Shown here piece by piece: positions 39,962-52,189 of a stretch of DNA of 64,000 nt. Origin of the DNA: Hyperoodon ampullatus (Eukaryota > Chordata > Mammalia > Artiodactyla > Ziphiidae). Position 1 is the stretch's first letter. Each line of letters begins with the position of its first letter. The position numbers were made by a program, and so were the translations under genes. The DNA lies in assembly GCA_949752795.1 (NCBI GenBank), contig CATKHW010000293.1, positions 186,001 through 250,000 of the forward strand, given 5' to 3'. The notes beneath the pieces are model-generated. The model searched no databases, was not told where the DNA came from, and saw only the letters and a list, made by a program, of their open reading frames with translations.

Positions 39962-41700
39962 AAGTCACACAGAAAAAGAAACTTATCATAAGATATCACT
40001 TATGAAGATCCTGTAAACATGGCTACACTTGAACTGAGTTAGGAAAGAGGACAGTGTCTCACATTTAGAAAACACTCTTATACCTGCTTAAGGGGGAAGG
40101 AGAGGTGGGGTGATGCATAAAACCAGAGTTTGATATAAGCACAGGTACCGTTCCAAAAACCAACTATGGAATAGACAAGACCTACACCGTCCTCAGCGAA
40201 AGGGACTCAAAACCCCATATTTCCCGCAGAGGAAAATATCTGACTAGTAAGAATCTTAAAACCTATGTATTGATATGTCTCTGTAAGGGAATCAACTGTG
40301 TCTAGACTGGCATAAACATGGCAGCGAGAATCAGCTCAAACCCACTATAAAAAGGAATTTCAAAAACAAAACAAAAAAACTGGGAAATTCTTTACAATTC
40401 CTTCAGGGTCTCTGATGAAAGCTGGAATGACCCTATCTACAACGACAGCTGGATGTGGCATAAGGAGGGACACTTGGGACTGAGACGGTTGGTGAGATTG
40501 GGTGAGCAAATGCAGACCCTTTAAAGCAATAATGCATGGCACCCATTCCATGGGTCCGAACTCTCCAGGTTGAAGGGAATATTACTACAGCTGTAACATG
40601 TGCGGGAAACCTAGAGAACGGACACACTGTGAATACGAAAGGTCTCTAAAACTCAACGCATAGTCCCTCTCCTGGTGCTCCGGTTTGACTTTCCGTCTGC
40701 TTTACTATCAACCTCCCAACTTGGAGAGACAGCTCCTTTAACCTCTTGGTTCGCACAGGTTGCCAATTTGGCAGAGGATGAAAGGGAAGAGGGAGAACCA
40801 ATGAGAGAGTAGCTGTTAGGCATTTGGACGGGCACATATCACTGTAATTTCCAGGCAGGAAGAAGAATTAACCAAATTCTCAGCCACCCACCGGGAACCA
40901 GTATAGGTCCTGAACCAAAATTTTGGACTTGCGGTCAGCTCACCAAAAACGAGTTGAAAAATGGAGCTCAGGGGCACAGCAATTCACAAACTGGCCGAGT
41001 AATAAAGGACAACTATCGTCCAAAAATCTGTTGAGGGAAGGCAACGAGGCGGACTTGAAAGCGAGGCAGAATAGCAGGAAACAGATTTCAAGAGGTACGT
41101 TGGAATCGCCTTTAAAGCACAGGAAGAGGGCCACAACTTCGACAATGATGCACTTGGCCAAAAAGGGCGTATGCGTTTTCTCCTGAATATATTCAGGAGA
41201 AAACGCATACGCCCTTTTTGGCCAAGCAAGCAAGCGGGCAATGCAAATCTGCACTACAAAGAAGTATCACTTCCCACCGGTCAAAAGGGACATCCACAAA
41301 ATGTGTAAGAACAAGAAAGGCAAGACAGGCCCTGGAGAACAGGGAGCCTTGTTATGCTGATGGGCGGGATGTAAATTGCCAACTGCCTCTCTGGAGGAGT
41401 GCATTCTGTTCCCTAAAACAAGTAAACAACAGAGCTACAGAGCCAAGGGCACTACCAGTCTAGGGAATATACCTTGGGAAAACTGAAAATCAATAAGACA
41501 GAGCCACCCCAAAATTTAAGGCTGCACTGCATACAAGGACCTCAACTTGGATACACCTTAAGTATCCCAGAAAATATAAACATGGTTCAAAAAATTGTGG
41601 TACTTACGTACGATGGAATATCCCTCAGCCATGAAATCAATGTCATAAGACCAGTAGCAGCAAAATGGGTGGATTCAGGTACGATGATTCTAAGTGAAAT
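39962..41700 (+). repeat. Monomer 24, subtype a
   Basis: 1,739 bases. GACGGTTGG, CTGTAACATG, GGTCTCTAAAAC, TTTCCAGGCAGG, GAGGGCCACAAC. Perfect palindrome 41153-41226. Confidence 0.9.
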
Positions 41701-43439
41701 AAGTCACACAGAAAAAGAAACTTATCATAAGATATCACTTATGAAGATCCTGTAAACATGGCTACACTTGAACTGAGTTAGGAAAGAGGACAGTGTCTCA
41801 CATTTAGAAAACACTCTTATACCTGCTTAAGGGGGAAGGAGAGGTGGGGTGATGCATAAAACCAGAGTTTGATATAAGCACAGGTACCGTTCCAAAAACC
41901 AACTATGGAATAGACAAGACCTACACCGTCCTCAGCGAAAGGGACTCAAAACCCCATATTTCCCGCAGAGGAAAATATCTGACTAGTAAGAATCTTAAAA
42001 CCTATGTATTGATATGTCTCTGTAAGGGAATCAACTGTGTCTAGACTGGCATAAACATGGCAGCGAGAATCAGCTCAAACCCACTATAAAAAGGAATTTC
42101 AAAAACAAAACAAAAAAACTGGGAAATTCTTTACAATTCCTTCAGGGTCTCTGATGAAAGCTGGAATGACCCTATCTACAACGACAGCTGGATGTGGCAT
42201 AAGGAGGGACACTTGGGACTGAGACGGTTGGTGAGATTGGGTGAGCAAATGCAGACCCTTTAAAGCAATAATGCATGGCACCCATTCCATGGGTCCGAAC
42301 TCTCCAGGTTGAAGGGAATATTACTACAGCTATAACATGTGCGGGAAACCTAGAGAACGGACACACTGTGAATACGAAAGGTTTCTAAAACTCAACGCAT
42401 AGTCCCTCTCCTGGTGCTCCGGTTTGACTTTCCGTCTGCTTTACTATCAACCTCCCAACTTGGAGAGACAGCGCCTTTAACCTCTTGGTTCGCACAGGTT
42501 GCCAATTTGGCAGAGGATGAAAGGGAAGAGGGAGAACCAATGAGAGAGTAGCTGTTAGGCATTTGGACGGGCACATATCACTGTAATTTCCCGGCAGGAA
42601 GAAGAATTAACCAAATTCTCAGCCACCCACCGGGAACCAGTATAGGTCCTGAACCAAAATTTTGGACTTGCGGTCAGCTCACCAAAAACGAGTTGAAAAA
42701 TGGAGCTCAGGGGCACAACAATTCACAAACTGGCCGAGTAATAAAGGACAACTATCGTCCAAAAATCTGTTGAGGGAAGGCAACGAGGCGGACTTGAAAG
42801 CGAGGCAGAATAGCAGGAAACAGATTTCAAGAGGTACGTTGGAATCGCCTTTAAAGCACAGGAAGAGGGGCACAACTTCGACAATGATGCACTTGGCCAA
42901 AAAGGGCGTATGCGTTTTCTCCTGAATATATTCAGGAGAAAACGCATACGCCCTTTTTGGCCAAGCAAGCAAGCGGGCAATGCAAATCTGCACTACAAAG
43001 AAGTATCACTTCCCACCAGTCAAAAGGGACATCCACAAAATGTGTAAGAACAAGAAAGGCAAGACAGGCCCTGGAGAACAGGGAGCCTTGTTATGCTGAT
43101 GGGCGGGATGTAAATTGCCAACTGCCTCTCTGGAGGAGTGCATTCTGTTCCCTAAAACAAGTAAAGAACAGAGCTACAGAGCCAAGGGCACTACCAGCCT
43201 AGGGAATATACCTTGGGAAAACTGAAAATCAATAAGACAGAGCCACCCCAAAATTTAGGGCTGCACTGCATACAAGGACCTCAACTTGGATACACCTTAA
43301 GTATCCCAGAAAATATAAACATGGTTCAAAAAATTGTGGTAATTACGTACGATGGAATATCCCTCAGCCATGAAATCAATGTCATAAGACCAGTAGCAGC
43401 AAAATGGGTGGATTCAGGTACGATGATTCTAAGTGAAAT
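41701..43439 (+). repeat. Monomer 25, subtype b
   Basis: 1,739 bases. GACGGTTGG, CTATAACATG, GACAGCGCC, CCACCAGTC, AGTAAAGAAC, TAATTACG. Perfect palindrome 42892-42965. Confidence 0.9.
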
Positions 43440-45178
43440 AAGTCACACAGAAAAAGAAACTTATCATAAGATATCACTTATGAAGATCCTGTAAACATGG
43501 CTACACTTGAACTGAGTTAGGAAAGAGAACAGTGTCTCACATTTAGAAAACACTCTTATACCTGCTTAAGGGGGAAGGTGAGGTGGGGTGATGAATAAAA
43601 CCAGAGTTTGATATAAGCACAGGTACCGTTCCAAAAACCAACTATGGAATAGACAAGACCTACACCGTCCTCAGCGAAAGGGACTCAAAACCCCATATTT
43701 CCCGCAGAGGAAAATATCTGACTAGTAAGAATCTTAAAACCTATGTATTGATATGTCTCCATAAGGGAATCAAGTGTGTCTAGACTGGCATAAACATGGC
43801 AGCGAGAATCAGCTCAAACCCACTATAAAAAGGAATTTCAAAAACAAAACAAAAAAACTGGGAAATTCTTTACAATTCCTTCAGGGTCTCTGATGAAAGC
43901 TGGAATGACCCTATCTACAACGACAGCTGGATGTGGCATAAGGAGGGACACTTGGGACTGAGACGATTGGTGAGATTGGGTGAGCAAATGCAGACCCTTT
44001 AAAGCAATAATGCATGGCACCCATTCCATGGGTCCGAACTCTCCAGGTTGAAGGGAATATTACTACAGCTGTAACATGTGCGGGAAACCTAGAGAACGGA
44101 CACACTGTGAATACGAATGGTTTCTAAAACTCAACGCATAGTCCCTCTCCTGGTGCTCCGGTTTGACTTTCCGTCTGCTTTACTATCAACCTCCCAACTT
44201 GGAGAGACAGCTCCTTTAACCTCTTGGTTCGCACAGGTTGCCAATTTGGCAGAGGATGAAAGGGAAGAGGGAGAACCAATGAGAGAGTAGCTGTTAGGCA
44301 TTTGGACGGGCACATATCACTGTAATTTCCCGGCAGGAAGAAGAATTAACCAAATTCTCAGCCACCCACCGGGAACCAGTATAGGTCCTGAACCAAAATT
44401 TTGGACTTGCGGTCAGCTCACCAAAAACGAGTTGAAAAATGGAGCTCAGGGGCACAGCAATTCACAAACTGGCCGAGTAATAAAGGACAACTATCGTCCA
44501 AAAATCTGTTGAGGGAAGGCAACGAGGCGGACTTGAAAGCGAGGCAGAATAGCAGGAAACAGATTTCAAGAGGTACGTTGGAATCGCCTTTAAAGCACAG
44601 GAAGAGGGGCACAAATTCGACAATGATGCACTTGGCCAAAAAGGGCGTATGCGTTTTCTCCTGAATATATTCAGGAGAAAACGCATACGCCCTTTTTGGC
44701 CAAGCAAGCAAGCGGGCAATGCAAATCTGCACTACAAAGAAGTATCACTTCCCACCGGTCAAAAGGGACATCCACAAAATGTGTAAGAACAAGAAAGGCA
44801 AGACAGGCCCTGGAGAACAGGGAGCCTTGTTATGCTGATGGGCGGGATGTAAATTGCCAACTGCCTCTCTGGAGGAGTGCATTCTGTTCCCTAAAACAAG
44901 TAAACAACAGAGCTACAGAGCCAAGGGCACTACCAGTCTAGGGAATATACCTTGGGAAAACTGAAAATCAATAAGACAGAGCCACCCCAAAATTTAAGGC
45001 TGCACTGCATACAAGGACCTCAACTTGGATACACCTTAAGTATCCCAGAAAATATAAACATGGTTCAAAAAATTGTGGTACTTACGTACGATGGAATATC
45101 CCTCAGCCATGAAATCCATGTCATAAGACCAGTAGCAGCAAAATGGGTGGATTCAGGTACGATGATTCTAAGTGAAAT
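43440..45178 (+). repeat. Monomer 26, subtype c
   Basis: 1,739 bases. AAGGTGAGG, GATGAATAAA, ACGAATGGTTTC, ACAAATTCG, GAAATCCATG. Perfect palindrome 44631-44704. Confidence 0.9.
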
Positions 45179-46917
45179 AAGTCACACAGAAAAAGAAACT
45201 TATCATAAGATATCACTTATGAAGATCCTGTAAACATGGCTACACTTGAACTGAGTTAGGAAAGAGGACAGTGTCTCACATTTAGAAAACACTCTTATAC
45301 CTGCTTAAGGGGGAAGGAGAGGTGGGGTGATGCATAAAACCAGAGTTTGATATAAGCACAGGTACCGTTCCAAAAACCAACTATGGAATAGACAAGACCT
45401 ACACCGTCCTCAGCGAAAGGGACTCAAAACCCCATATTTCCCGCAGAGGAAAATATCTGACTAGTAAGAATCTTAAAACCTATGTATTGATATGTCTCTG
45501 TAAGGGAATCAACTGTGTCTAGACTGGCATAAACATGGCAGCGAGAATCAGCTCAAACCCACTATAAAAAGGAATTTCAAAAACAAAACAAAAAAACTGG
45601 GAAATTCTTTACAATTCCTTCAGGGTCTCTGATGAAAGCTGGAATGACCCTATCTACAACGACAGCTGGATGTGGCATAAGGAGGGACACTTGGGACTGA
45701 GACGGTTGGTGAGATTGGGTGAGCAAATGCAGACCCTTTAAAGCAATAATGCATGGCACCCATTCCATGGGTCCGAACTCTCCAGGTTGAAGGGAATATT
45801 ACTACAGCTATAACATGTGCGGGAAACCTAGAGAACGGACACACTGTGAATACGAAAGGTTTCTAAAACTCAACGCATAGTCCCTCTCCTGGTGCTCCGG
45901 TTTGACTTTCCGTCTGCTTTACTATCAACCTCCCAACTTGGAGAGACAGCGCCTTTAACCTCTTGGTTCGCACAGGTTGCCAATTTGGCAGAGGATGAAA
46001 GGGAAGAGGGAGAACCAATGAGAGAGTAGCTGTTAGGCATTTGGACGGGCACATATCACTGTAATTTCCCGGCAGGAAGAAGAATTAACCAAATTCTCAG
46101 CCACCCACCGGGAACCAGTATAGGTCCTGAACCAAAATTTTGGACTTGCGGTCAGCTCACCAAAAACGAGTTGAAAAATGGAGCTCAGGGGCACAACAAT
46201 TCACAAACTGGCCGAGTAATAAAGGACAACTATCGTCCAAAAATCTGTTGAGGGAAGGCAACGAGGCGGACTTGAAAGCGAGGCAGAATAGCAGGAAACA
46301 GATTTCAAGAGGTACGTTGGAATCGCCTTTAAAGCACAGGAAGAGGGGCACAACTTCGACAATGATGCACTTGGCCAAAAAGGGCGTATGCGTTTTCTCC
46401 TGAATATATTCAGGAGAAAACGCATACGCCCTTTTTGGCCAAGCAAGCAAGCGGGCAATGCAAATCTGCACTACAAAGAAGTATCACTTCCCACCAGTCA
46501 AAAGGGACATCCACAAAATGTGTAAGAACAAGAAAGGCAAGACAGGCCCTGGAGAACAGGGAGCCTTGTTATGCTGATGGGCGGGATGTAAATTGCCAAC
46601 TGCCTCTCTGGAGGAGTGCATTCTGTTCCCTAAAACAAGTAAAGAACAGAGCTACAGAGCCAAGGGCACTACCAGCCTAGGGAATATACCTTGGGAAAAC
46701 TGAAAATCAATAAGACAGAGCCACCCCAAAATTTAGGGCTGCACTGCATACAAGGACCTCAACTTGGATACACCTTAAGTATCCCAGAAAATATAAACAT
46801 GGTTCAAAAAATTGTGGTAATTACGTACGATGGAATATCCCTCAGCCATGAAATCAATGTCATAAGACCAGTAGCAGCAAAATGGGTGGATTCAGGTACG
46901 ATGATTCTAAGTGAAAT
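45179..46917 (+). repeat. Monomer 27, subtype b
   Basis: 1,739 bases; same marks as monomer 25, including GGCACAACAATTC. Perfect palindrome 46370-46443. Confidence 0.9.
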
Positions 46918-48656
46918 AAGTCACACAGAAAAAGAAACTTATCATAAGATATCACTTATGAAGATCCTGTAAACATGGCTACACTTGAACTGAGTTAGGA
47001 AAGAGAACAGTGTCTCACATTTAGAAAACACTCTTATACCTGCTTAAGGGGGAAGGTGAGGTGGGGTGATGAATAAAACCAGAGTTTGATATAAGCACAG
47101 GTACCGTTCCAAAAACCAACTATGGAATAGACAAGACCTACACCGTCCTCAGCGAAAGGGACTCAAAACCCCATATTTCCCGCAGAGGAAAATATCTGAC
47201 TAGTAAGAATCTTAAAACCTATGTATTGATATGTCTCCATAAGGGAATCAAGTGTGTCTAGACTGGCATAAACATGGCAGCGAGAATCAGCTCAAACCCA
47301 CTATAAAAAGGAATTTCAAAAACAAAACAAAAAAACTGGGAAATTCTTTACAATTCCTTCAGGGTCTCTGATGAAAGCTGGAATGACCCTATCTACAACG
47401 ACAGCTGGATGTGGCATAAGGAGGGACACTTGGGACTGAGACGATTGGTGAGATTGGGTGAGCAAATGCAGACCCTTTAAAGCAATAATGCATGGCACCC
47501 ATTCCATGGGTCCGAACTCTCCAGGTTGAAGGGAATATTACTACAGCTGTAACATGTGCGGGAAACCTAGAGAACGGACACACTGTGAATACGAAAGGTT
47601 TCTAAAACTCAACGCATAGTCCCTCTCCTGGTGCTCCGGTTTGACTTTCCGTCTGCTTTACTATCAACCTCCCAACTTGGAGAGACAGCTCCTTTAACCT
47701 CTTGGTTCGCACAGGTTGCCAATTTGGCAGAGGATGAAAGGGAAGAGGGAGAACCAATGAGAGAGTAGCTGTTAGGCATTTGGACGGGCACATATCACTG
47801 TAATTTCCCGGCAGGAAGAAGAATTAACCAAATTCTCAGCCACCCACCGGGAACCAGTATAGGTCCTGAACCAAAATTTTGGACTTGCGGTCAGCTCACC
47901 AAAAACGAGTTGAAAAATGGAGCTCAGGGGCACAGCAATTCACAAACTGGCCGAGTAATAAAGGACAACTATCGTCCAAAAATCTGTTGAGGGAAGGCAA
48001 CGAGGCGGACTTGAAAGCGAGGCAGAATAGCAGGAAACAGATTTCAAGAGGTACGTTGGAATCGCCTTTAAAGCACAGGAAGAGGGGCACAACTTCGACA
48101 ATGATGCACTTGGCCAAAAAGGGCGTATGCGTTTTCTCCTGAATATATTCAGGAGAAAACGCATACGCCCTTTTTGGCCAAGCAAGCAAGCGGGCAATGC
48201 AAATCTGCACTACAAAGAAGTATCACTTCCCACCAGTCAAAAGGGACATCCACAAAATGTGTAAGAACAAGAAAGGCAAGACAGGCCCTGGAGAACAGGG
48301 AGCCTTGTTATGCTGATGGGCGGGATGTAAATTGCCAACTGCCTCTCTGGAGGAGTGCATTCTGTTCCCTAAAACAAGTAAAGAACAGAGCTACAGAGCC
48401 AAGGGCACTACCAGCCTAGGGAATATACCTTGGGAAAACTGAAAATCAATAAGACAGAGCCACCCCAAAATTTAGGGCTGCACTGCATACAAGGACCTCA
48501 ACTTGGATACACCTTAAGTATCCCAGAAAATATAAACATGGTTCAAAAAATTGTGGTAATTACGTACGATGGAATATCCCTCAGCCATGAAATCAATGTC
48601 ATAAGACCAGTAGCAGCAAAATGGGTGGATTCAGGTACGATGATTCTAAGTGAAAT
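46918..48656 (+). repeat. Monomer 28, subtype d
   Basis: 1,739 bases. c-like 5' half, b-like 3' end (CCACCAGTC, AGTAAAGAAC, TAATTACG). Perfect palindrome 48109-48182. Confidence 0.9.
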
Positions 48657-50395
48657 AAGTCACACAGAAAAAGAAACTTATCATAAGATATCACTTATGA
48701 AGATCCTGTAAACATGGCTACACTTGAACTGAGTTAGGAAAGAGGACAGTGTCTCACATTTAGAAAACACTCTTATACCTGCTTAAGGGGGAAGGAGAGG
48801 TGGGGTGATGCATAAAACCAGAGTTTGATATAAGCACAGGTACCGTTCCAAAAACCAACTATGGAATAGACAAGACCTACACCGTCCTCAGCGAAAGGGA
48901 CTCAAAACCCCATATTTCCCGCAGAGGAAAATATCTGACTAGTAAGAATCTTAAAACCTATGTATTGATATGTCTCTGTAAGGGAATCAACTGTGTCTAG
49001 ACTGGCATAAACATGGCAGCGAGAATCAGCTCAAACCCACTATAAAAAGGAATTTCAAAAACAAAACAAAAAAACTGGGAAATTCTTTACAATTCCTTCA
49101 GGGTCTCTGATGAAAGCTGGAATGACCCTATCTACAACGACAGCTGGATGTGGCATAAGGAGGGACACTTGGGACTGAGACGGTTGGTGAGATTGGGTGA
49201 GCAAATGCAGACCCTTTAAAGCAATAATGCATGGCACCCATTCCATGGGTCCGAACTCTCCAGGTTGAAGGGAATATTACTACAGCTGTAACATGTGCGG
49301 GAAACCTAGAGAACGGACACACTGTGAATACGAAAGGTCTCTAAAACTCAACGCATAGTCCCTCTCCTGGTGCTCCGGTTTGACTTTCCGTCTGCTTTAC
49401 TATCAACCTCCCAACTTGGAGAGACAGCTCCTTTAACCTCTTGGTTCGCACAGGTTGCCAATTTGGCAGAGGATGAAAGGGAAGAGGGAGAACCAATGAG
49501 AGAGTAGCTGTTAGGCATTTGGACGGGCACATATCACTGTAATTTCCAGGCAGGAAGAAGAATTAACCAAATTCTCAGCCACCCACCGGGAACCAGTATA
49601 GGTCCTGAACCAAAATTTTGGACTTGCGGTCAGCTCACCAAAAACGAGTTGAAAAATGGAGCTCAGGGGCACAGCAATTCACAAACTGGCCGAGTAATAA
49701 AGGACAACTATCGTCCAAAAATCTGTTGAGGGAAGGCAACGAGGCGGACTTGAAAGCGAGGCAGAATAGCAGGAAACAGATTTCAAGAGGTACGTTGGAA
49801 TCGCCTTTAAAGCACAGGAAGAGGGCCACAACTTCGACAATGATGCACTTGGCCAAAAAGGGCGTATGCGTTTTCTCCTGAATATATTCAGGAGAAAACG
49901 CATACGCCCTTTTTGGCCAAGCAAGCAAGCGGGCAATGCAAATCTGCACTACAAAGAAGTATCACTTCCCACCGGTCAAAAGGGACATCCACAAAATGTG
50001 TAAGAACAAGAAAGGCAAGACAGGCCCTGGAGAACAGGGAGCCTTGTTATGCTGATGGGCGGGATGTAAATTGCCAACTGCCTCTCTGGAGGAGTGCATT
50101 CTGTTCCCTAAAACAAGTAAACAACAGAGCTACAGAGCCAAGGGCACTACCAGTCTAGGGAATATACCTTGGGAAAACTGAAAATCAATAAGACAGAGCC
50201 ACCCCAAAATTTAAGGCTGCACTGCATACAAGGACCTCAACTTGGATACACCTTAAGTATCCCAGAAAATATAAACATGGTTCAAAAAATTGTGGTACTT
50301 ACGTACGATGGAATATCCCTCAGCCATGAAATCAATGTCATAAGACCAGTAGCAGCAAAATGGGTGGATTCAGGTACGATGATTCTAAGTGAAAT
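48657..50395 (+). repeat. Monomer 29, subtype a
   Basis: 1,739 bases; carries the rare TTTCCAGGCAGG and GAGGGCCACAAC of monomer 24. Perfect palindrome 49848-49921. Confidence 0.9.
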
Positions 50396-50814
50396 AAGTC
50401 ACACAGAAAAAGAAACTTATCATAAGATATCACTTATGAAGATCCTGTAAACATGGCTACACTTGAACTGAGTTAGGAAAGAGGACAGTGTCTCACATTT
50501 AGAAAACACTCTTATACCTGCTTAAGGGGGAAGGAGAGGTGGGGTGATGCATAAAACCAGAGTTTGATATAAGCACAGGTACCGTTCCAAAAACCAACTA
50601 TGGAATAGACAAGACCTACACCGTCCTCAGCGAAAGGGACTCAAAACCCCATATTTCCCGCAGAGGAAAATATCTGACTAGTAAGAATCTTAAAACCTAT
50701 GTATTGATATGTCTCTGTAAGGGAATCAACTGTGTCTAGACTGGCATAAACATGGCAGCGAGAATCAGCTCAAACCCACTATAAAAAGGAATTTCAAAAA
50801 CAAAACAAAAAAAC

Positions 50815-51390
50815 TGGGAAATTCTTTACAATTCCTTCAGGGTCTCTGATGAAAGCTGGAATGACCCTATCTACAACGACAGCTGGATGTGGCATAAGGA
50901 GGGACACTTGGGACTGAGACGGTTGGTGAGATTGGGTGAGCAAATGCAGACCCTTTAAAGCAATAATGCATGGCACCCATTCCATGGGTCCGAACTCTCC
51001 AGGTTGAAGGGAATATTACTACAGCTATAACATGTGCGGGAAACCTAGAGAACGGACACACTGTGAATACGAAAGGTTTCTAAAACTCAACGCATAGTCC
51101 CTCTCCTGGTGCTCCGGTTTGACTTTCCGTCTGCTTTACTATCAACCTCCCAACTTGGAGAGACAGCGCCTTTAACCTCTTGGTTCGCACAGGTTGCCAA
51201 TTTGGCAGAGGATGAAAGGGAAGAGGGAGAACCAATGAGAGAGTAGCTGTTAGGCATTTGGACGGGCACATATCACTGTAATTTCCCGGCAGGAAGAAGA
51301 ATTAACCAAATTCTCAGCCACCCACCGGGAACCAGTATAGGTCCTGAACCAAAATTTTGGACTTGCGGTCAGCTCACCAAAAACGAGTTG
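50815..51390. other. Unassigned ~575-bp block of the monomer (reference copy)
   Basis: Between the A-rich tail and the start of convincing ORF2 similarity lies a stretch I cannot assign. It contains no long open frame, no tRNA-like A/B boxes that I can support and no simple repeat. Landmarks are GGGTCTCTGATGAAAGC, a purine-rich run GGATGAAAGGGAAGAGGGAG near 51209 and CACCCACCGGGAACC near 51319. It is as well conserved between monomers as the L1 part. It could be a heavily decayed, more internal part of ORF2 or unrelated flanking DNA captured when the repeat formed. Corresponding blocks occur once in each monomer. Confidence 0.6.
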
Positions 51391-51907
51391 AAAAATGGAG
51401 CTCAGGGGCACAGCAATTCACAAACTGGCCGAGTAATAAAGGACAACTATCGTCCAAAAATCTGTTGAGGGAAGGCAACGAGGCGGACTTGAAAGCGAGG
51501 CAGAATAGCAGGAAACAGATTTCAAGAGGTACGTTGGAATCGCCTTTAAAGCACAGGAAGAGGGGCACAACTTCGACAATGATGCACTTGGCCAAAAAGG
51601 GCGTATGCGTTTTCTCCTGAATATATTCAGGAGAAAACGCATACGCCCTTTTTGGCCAAGCAAGCAAGCGGGCAATGCAAATCTGCACTACAAAGAAGTA
51701 TCACTTCCCACCAGTCAAAAGGGACATCCACAAAATGTGTAAGAACAAGAAAGGCAAGACAGGCCCTGGAGAACAGGGAGCCTTGTTATGCTGATGGGCG
51801 GGATGTAAATTGCCAACTGCCTCTCTGGAGGAGTGCATTCTGTTCCCTAAAACAAGTAAAGAACAGAGCTACAGAGCCAAGGGCACTACCAGCCTAGGGA
51901 ATATACC
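51390..51907 (+). pseudogene. Upstream ORF2-derived stretch, frames broken
   Basis: Fragments similar to L1 ORF2 can be followed in changing frames: the FTN..NKG block, the LAKKGV region (L1 WAKDLNRHFS zone), the MQICTTKKYHFPPVK block (L1 MQI-TTMRYHLTPV), then GCKLPTASLEE (L1 ECKLVQPLWK zone). An in-frame TGA interrupts it near 51791 and the palindrome adds extra bases. All other monomers show the same breaks, so the damage predates amplification. Confidence 0.7.
51587..51660. repeat. Perfect 74-bp palindrome (reference copy)
   Basis: Two 37-base arms with no spacer, centred on TGAATATATTCA between 51623 and 51624. The outer ends read CTTGGCC and GGCCAAG; the arms contain GGGCGTATGCG and CGCATACGCCC. 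All 37 pairs match. As DNA it could form a cruciform; as RNA from either strand it would fold into a ~35-bp hairpin with a tiny loop. It lies inside the ORF2-derived part. The same perfect palindrome occurs in monomers 21, 22 and 24-37. Confidence 0.95.
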
Positions 51908-52189
51908 TTGGGAAAACTGAAAATCAATAAGACAGAGCCACCCCAAAATTTAGGGCTGCACTGCATACAAGGACCTCAACTTGGATACACCTTAAGTATC
52001 CCAGAAAATATAAACATGGTTCAAAAAATTGTGGTAATTACGTACGATGGAATATCCCTCAGCCATGAAATCAATGTCATAAGACCAGTAGCAGCAAAAT
52101 GGGTGGATTCAGGTACGATGATTCTAAGTGAAATAAGTCACACAGAAAAAGAAACTTATCATAAGATATCACTTATGAAGATCCTGTAA
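51908..52189 (+). pseudogene. C-terminal fragment of L1 ORF2, open to the ancestral stop (reference copy)
   Basis: A 93-codon open stretch in the L1 sense frame, beginning at a TTG that is only where the frame opens. Its last ~50 codons keep the spacing of the L1 ORF2 C-terminus: VAAKWVDS, ILSEIS, HTEKE, YHKISL, then TAA at the position of the L1 ORF2 stop. The reverse transcriptase and endonuclease domains are absent and there is no credible start, so it is a relic, not a gene. The same open stretch occurs at 31045, 34520, 36258, 37997, 39735, 41474, 43213, 44952, 46691, 48430, 50169, 53647, 55386, 57125, 58864, 60603 and 62342. In most copies left of 29.5 kb the AAKW codon TGG has become TGA (TGT in type C), and monomer 19 has a one-base deletion. 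Confidence 0.75.

Larger units (their letters stand above)
39962..48656 (+). repeat. Five-monomer higher-order repeat a-b-c-b-d, copy 1 (8,695 bp)
   Basis: Monomers at 39962, 41701, 43440, 45179 and 46918. Rare private variants mark the unit: GAGGGCCACAAC at ~41125, ACAAATTCG at ~44611 and a changed base in GAAATCCATG at ~45111. All three recur 8,695 bases further right, though the last shows a different base. Confidence 0.83.
50396..52134 (+). repeat. Monomer 30, subtype b (reference copy for sub-features)
   Basis: 1,739 bases. I use this copy to describe the internal map: L1 3' UTR to about +417, unassigned block +420 to about +994, ORF2-derived part from about +995 across the boundary, palindrome +1192 to +1265 (51587-51660). 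Confidence 0.9.

Noticed and set aside
51587..51660. microRNA precursor
   Set aside because: The fold is suitable, but a perfect ~35-bp stem with almost no loop is atypical and there is no expression evidence. Kept only as a possibility under the palindrome finding.
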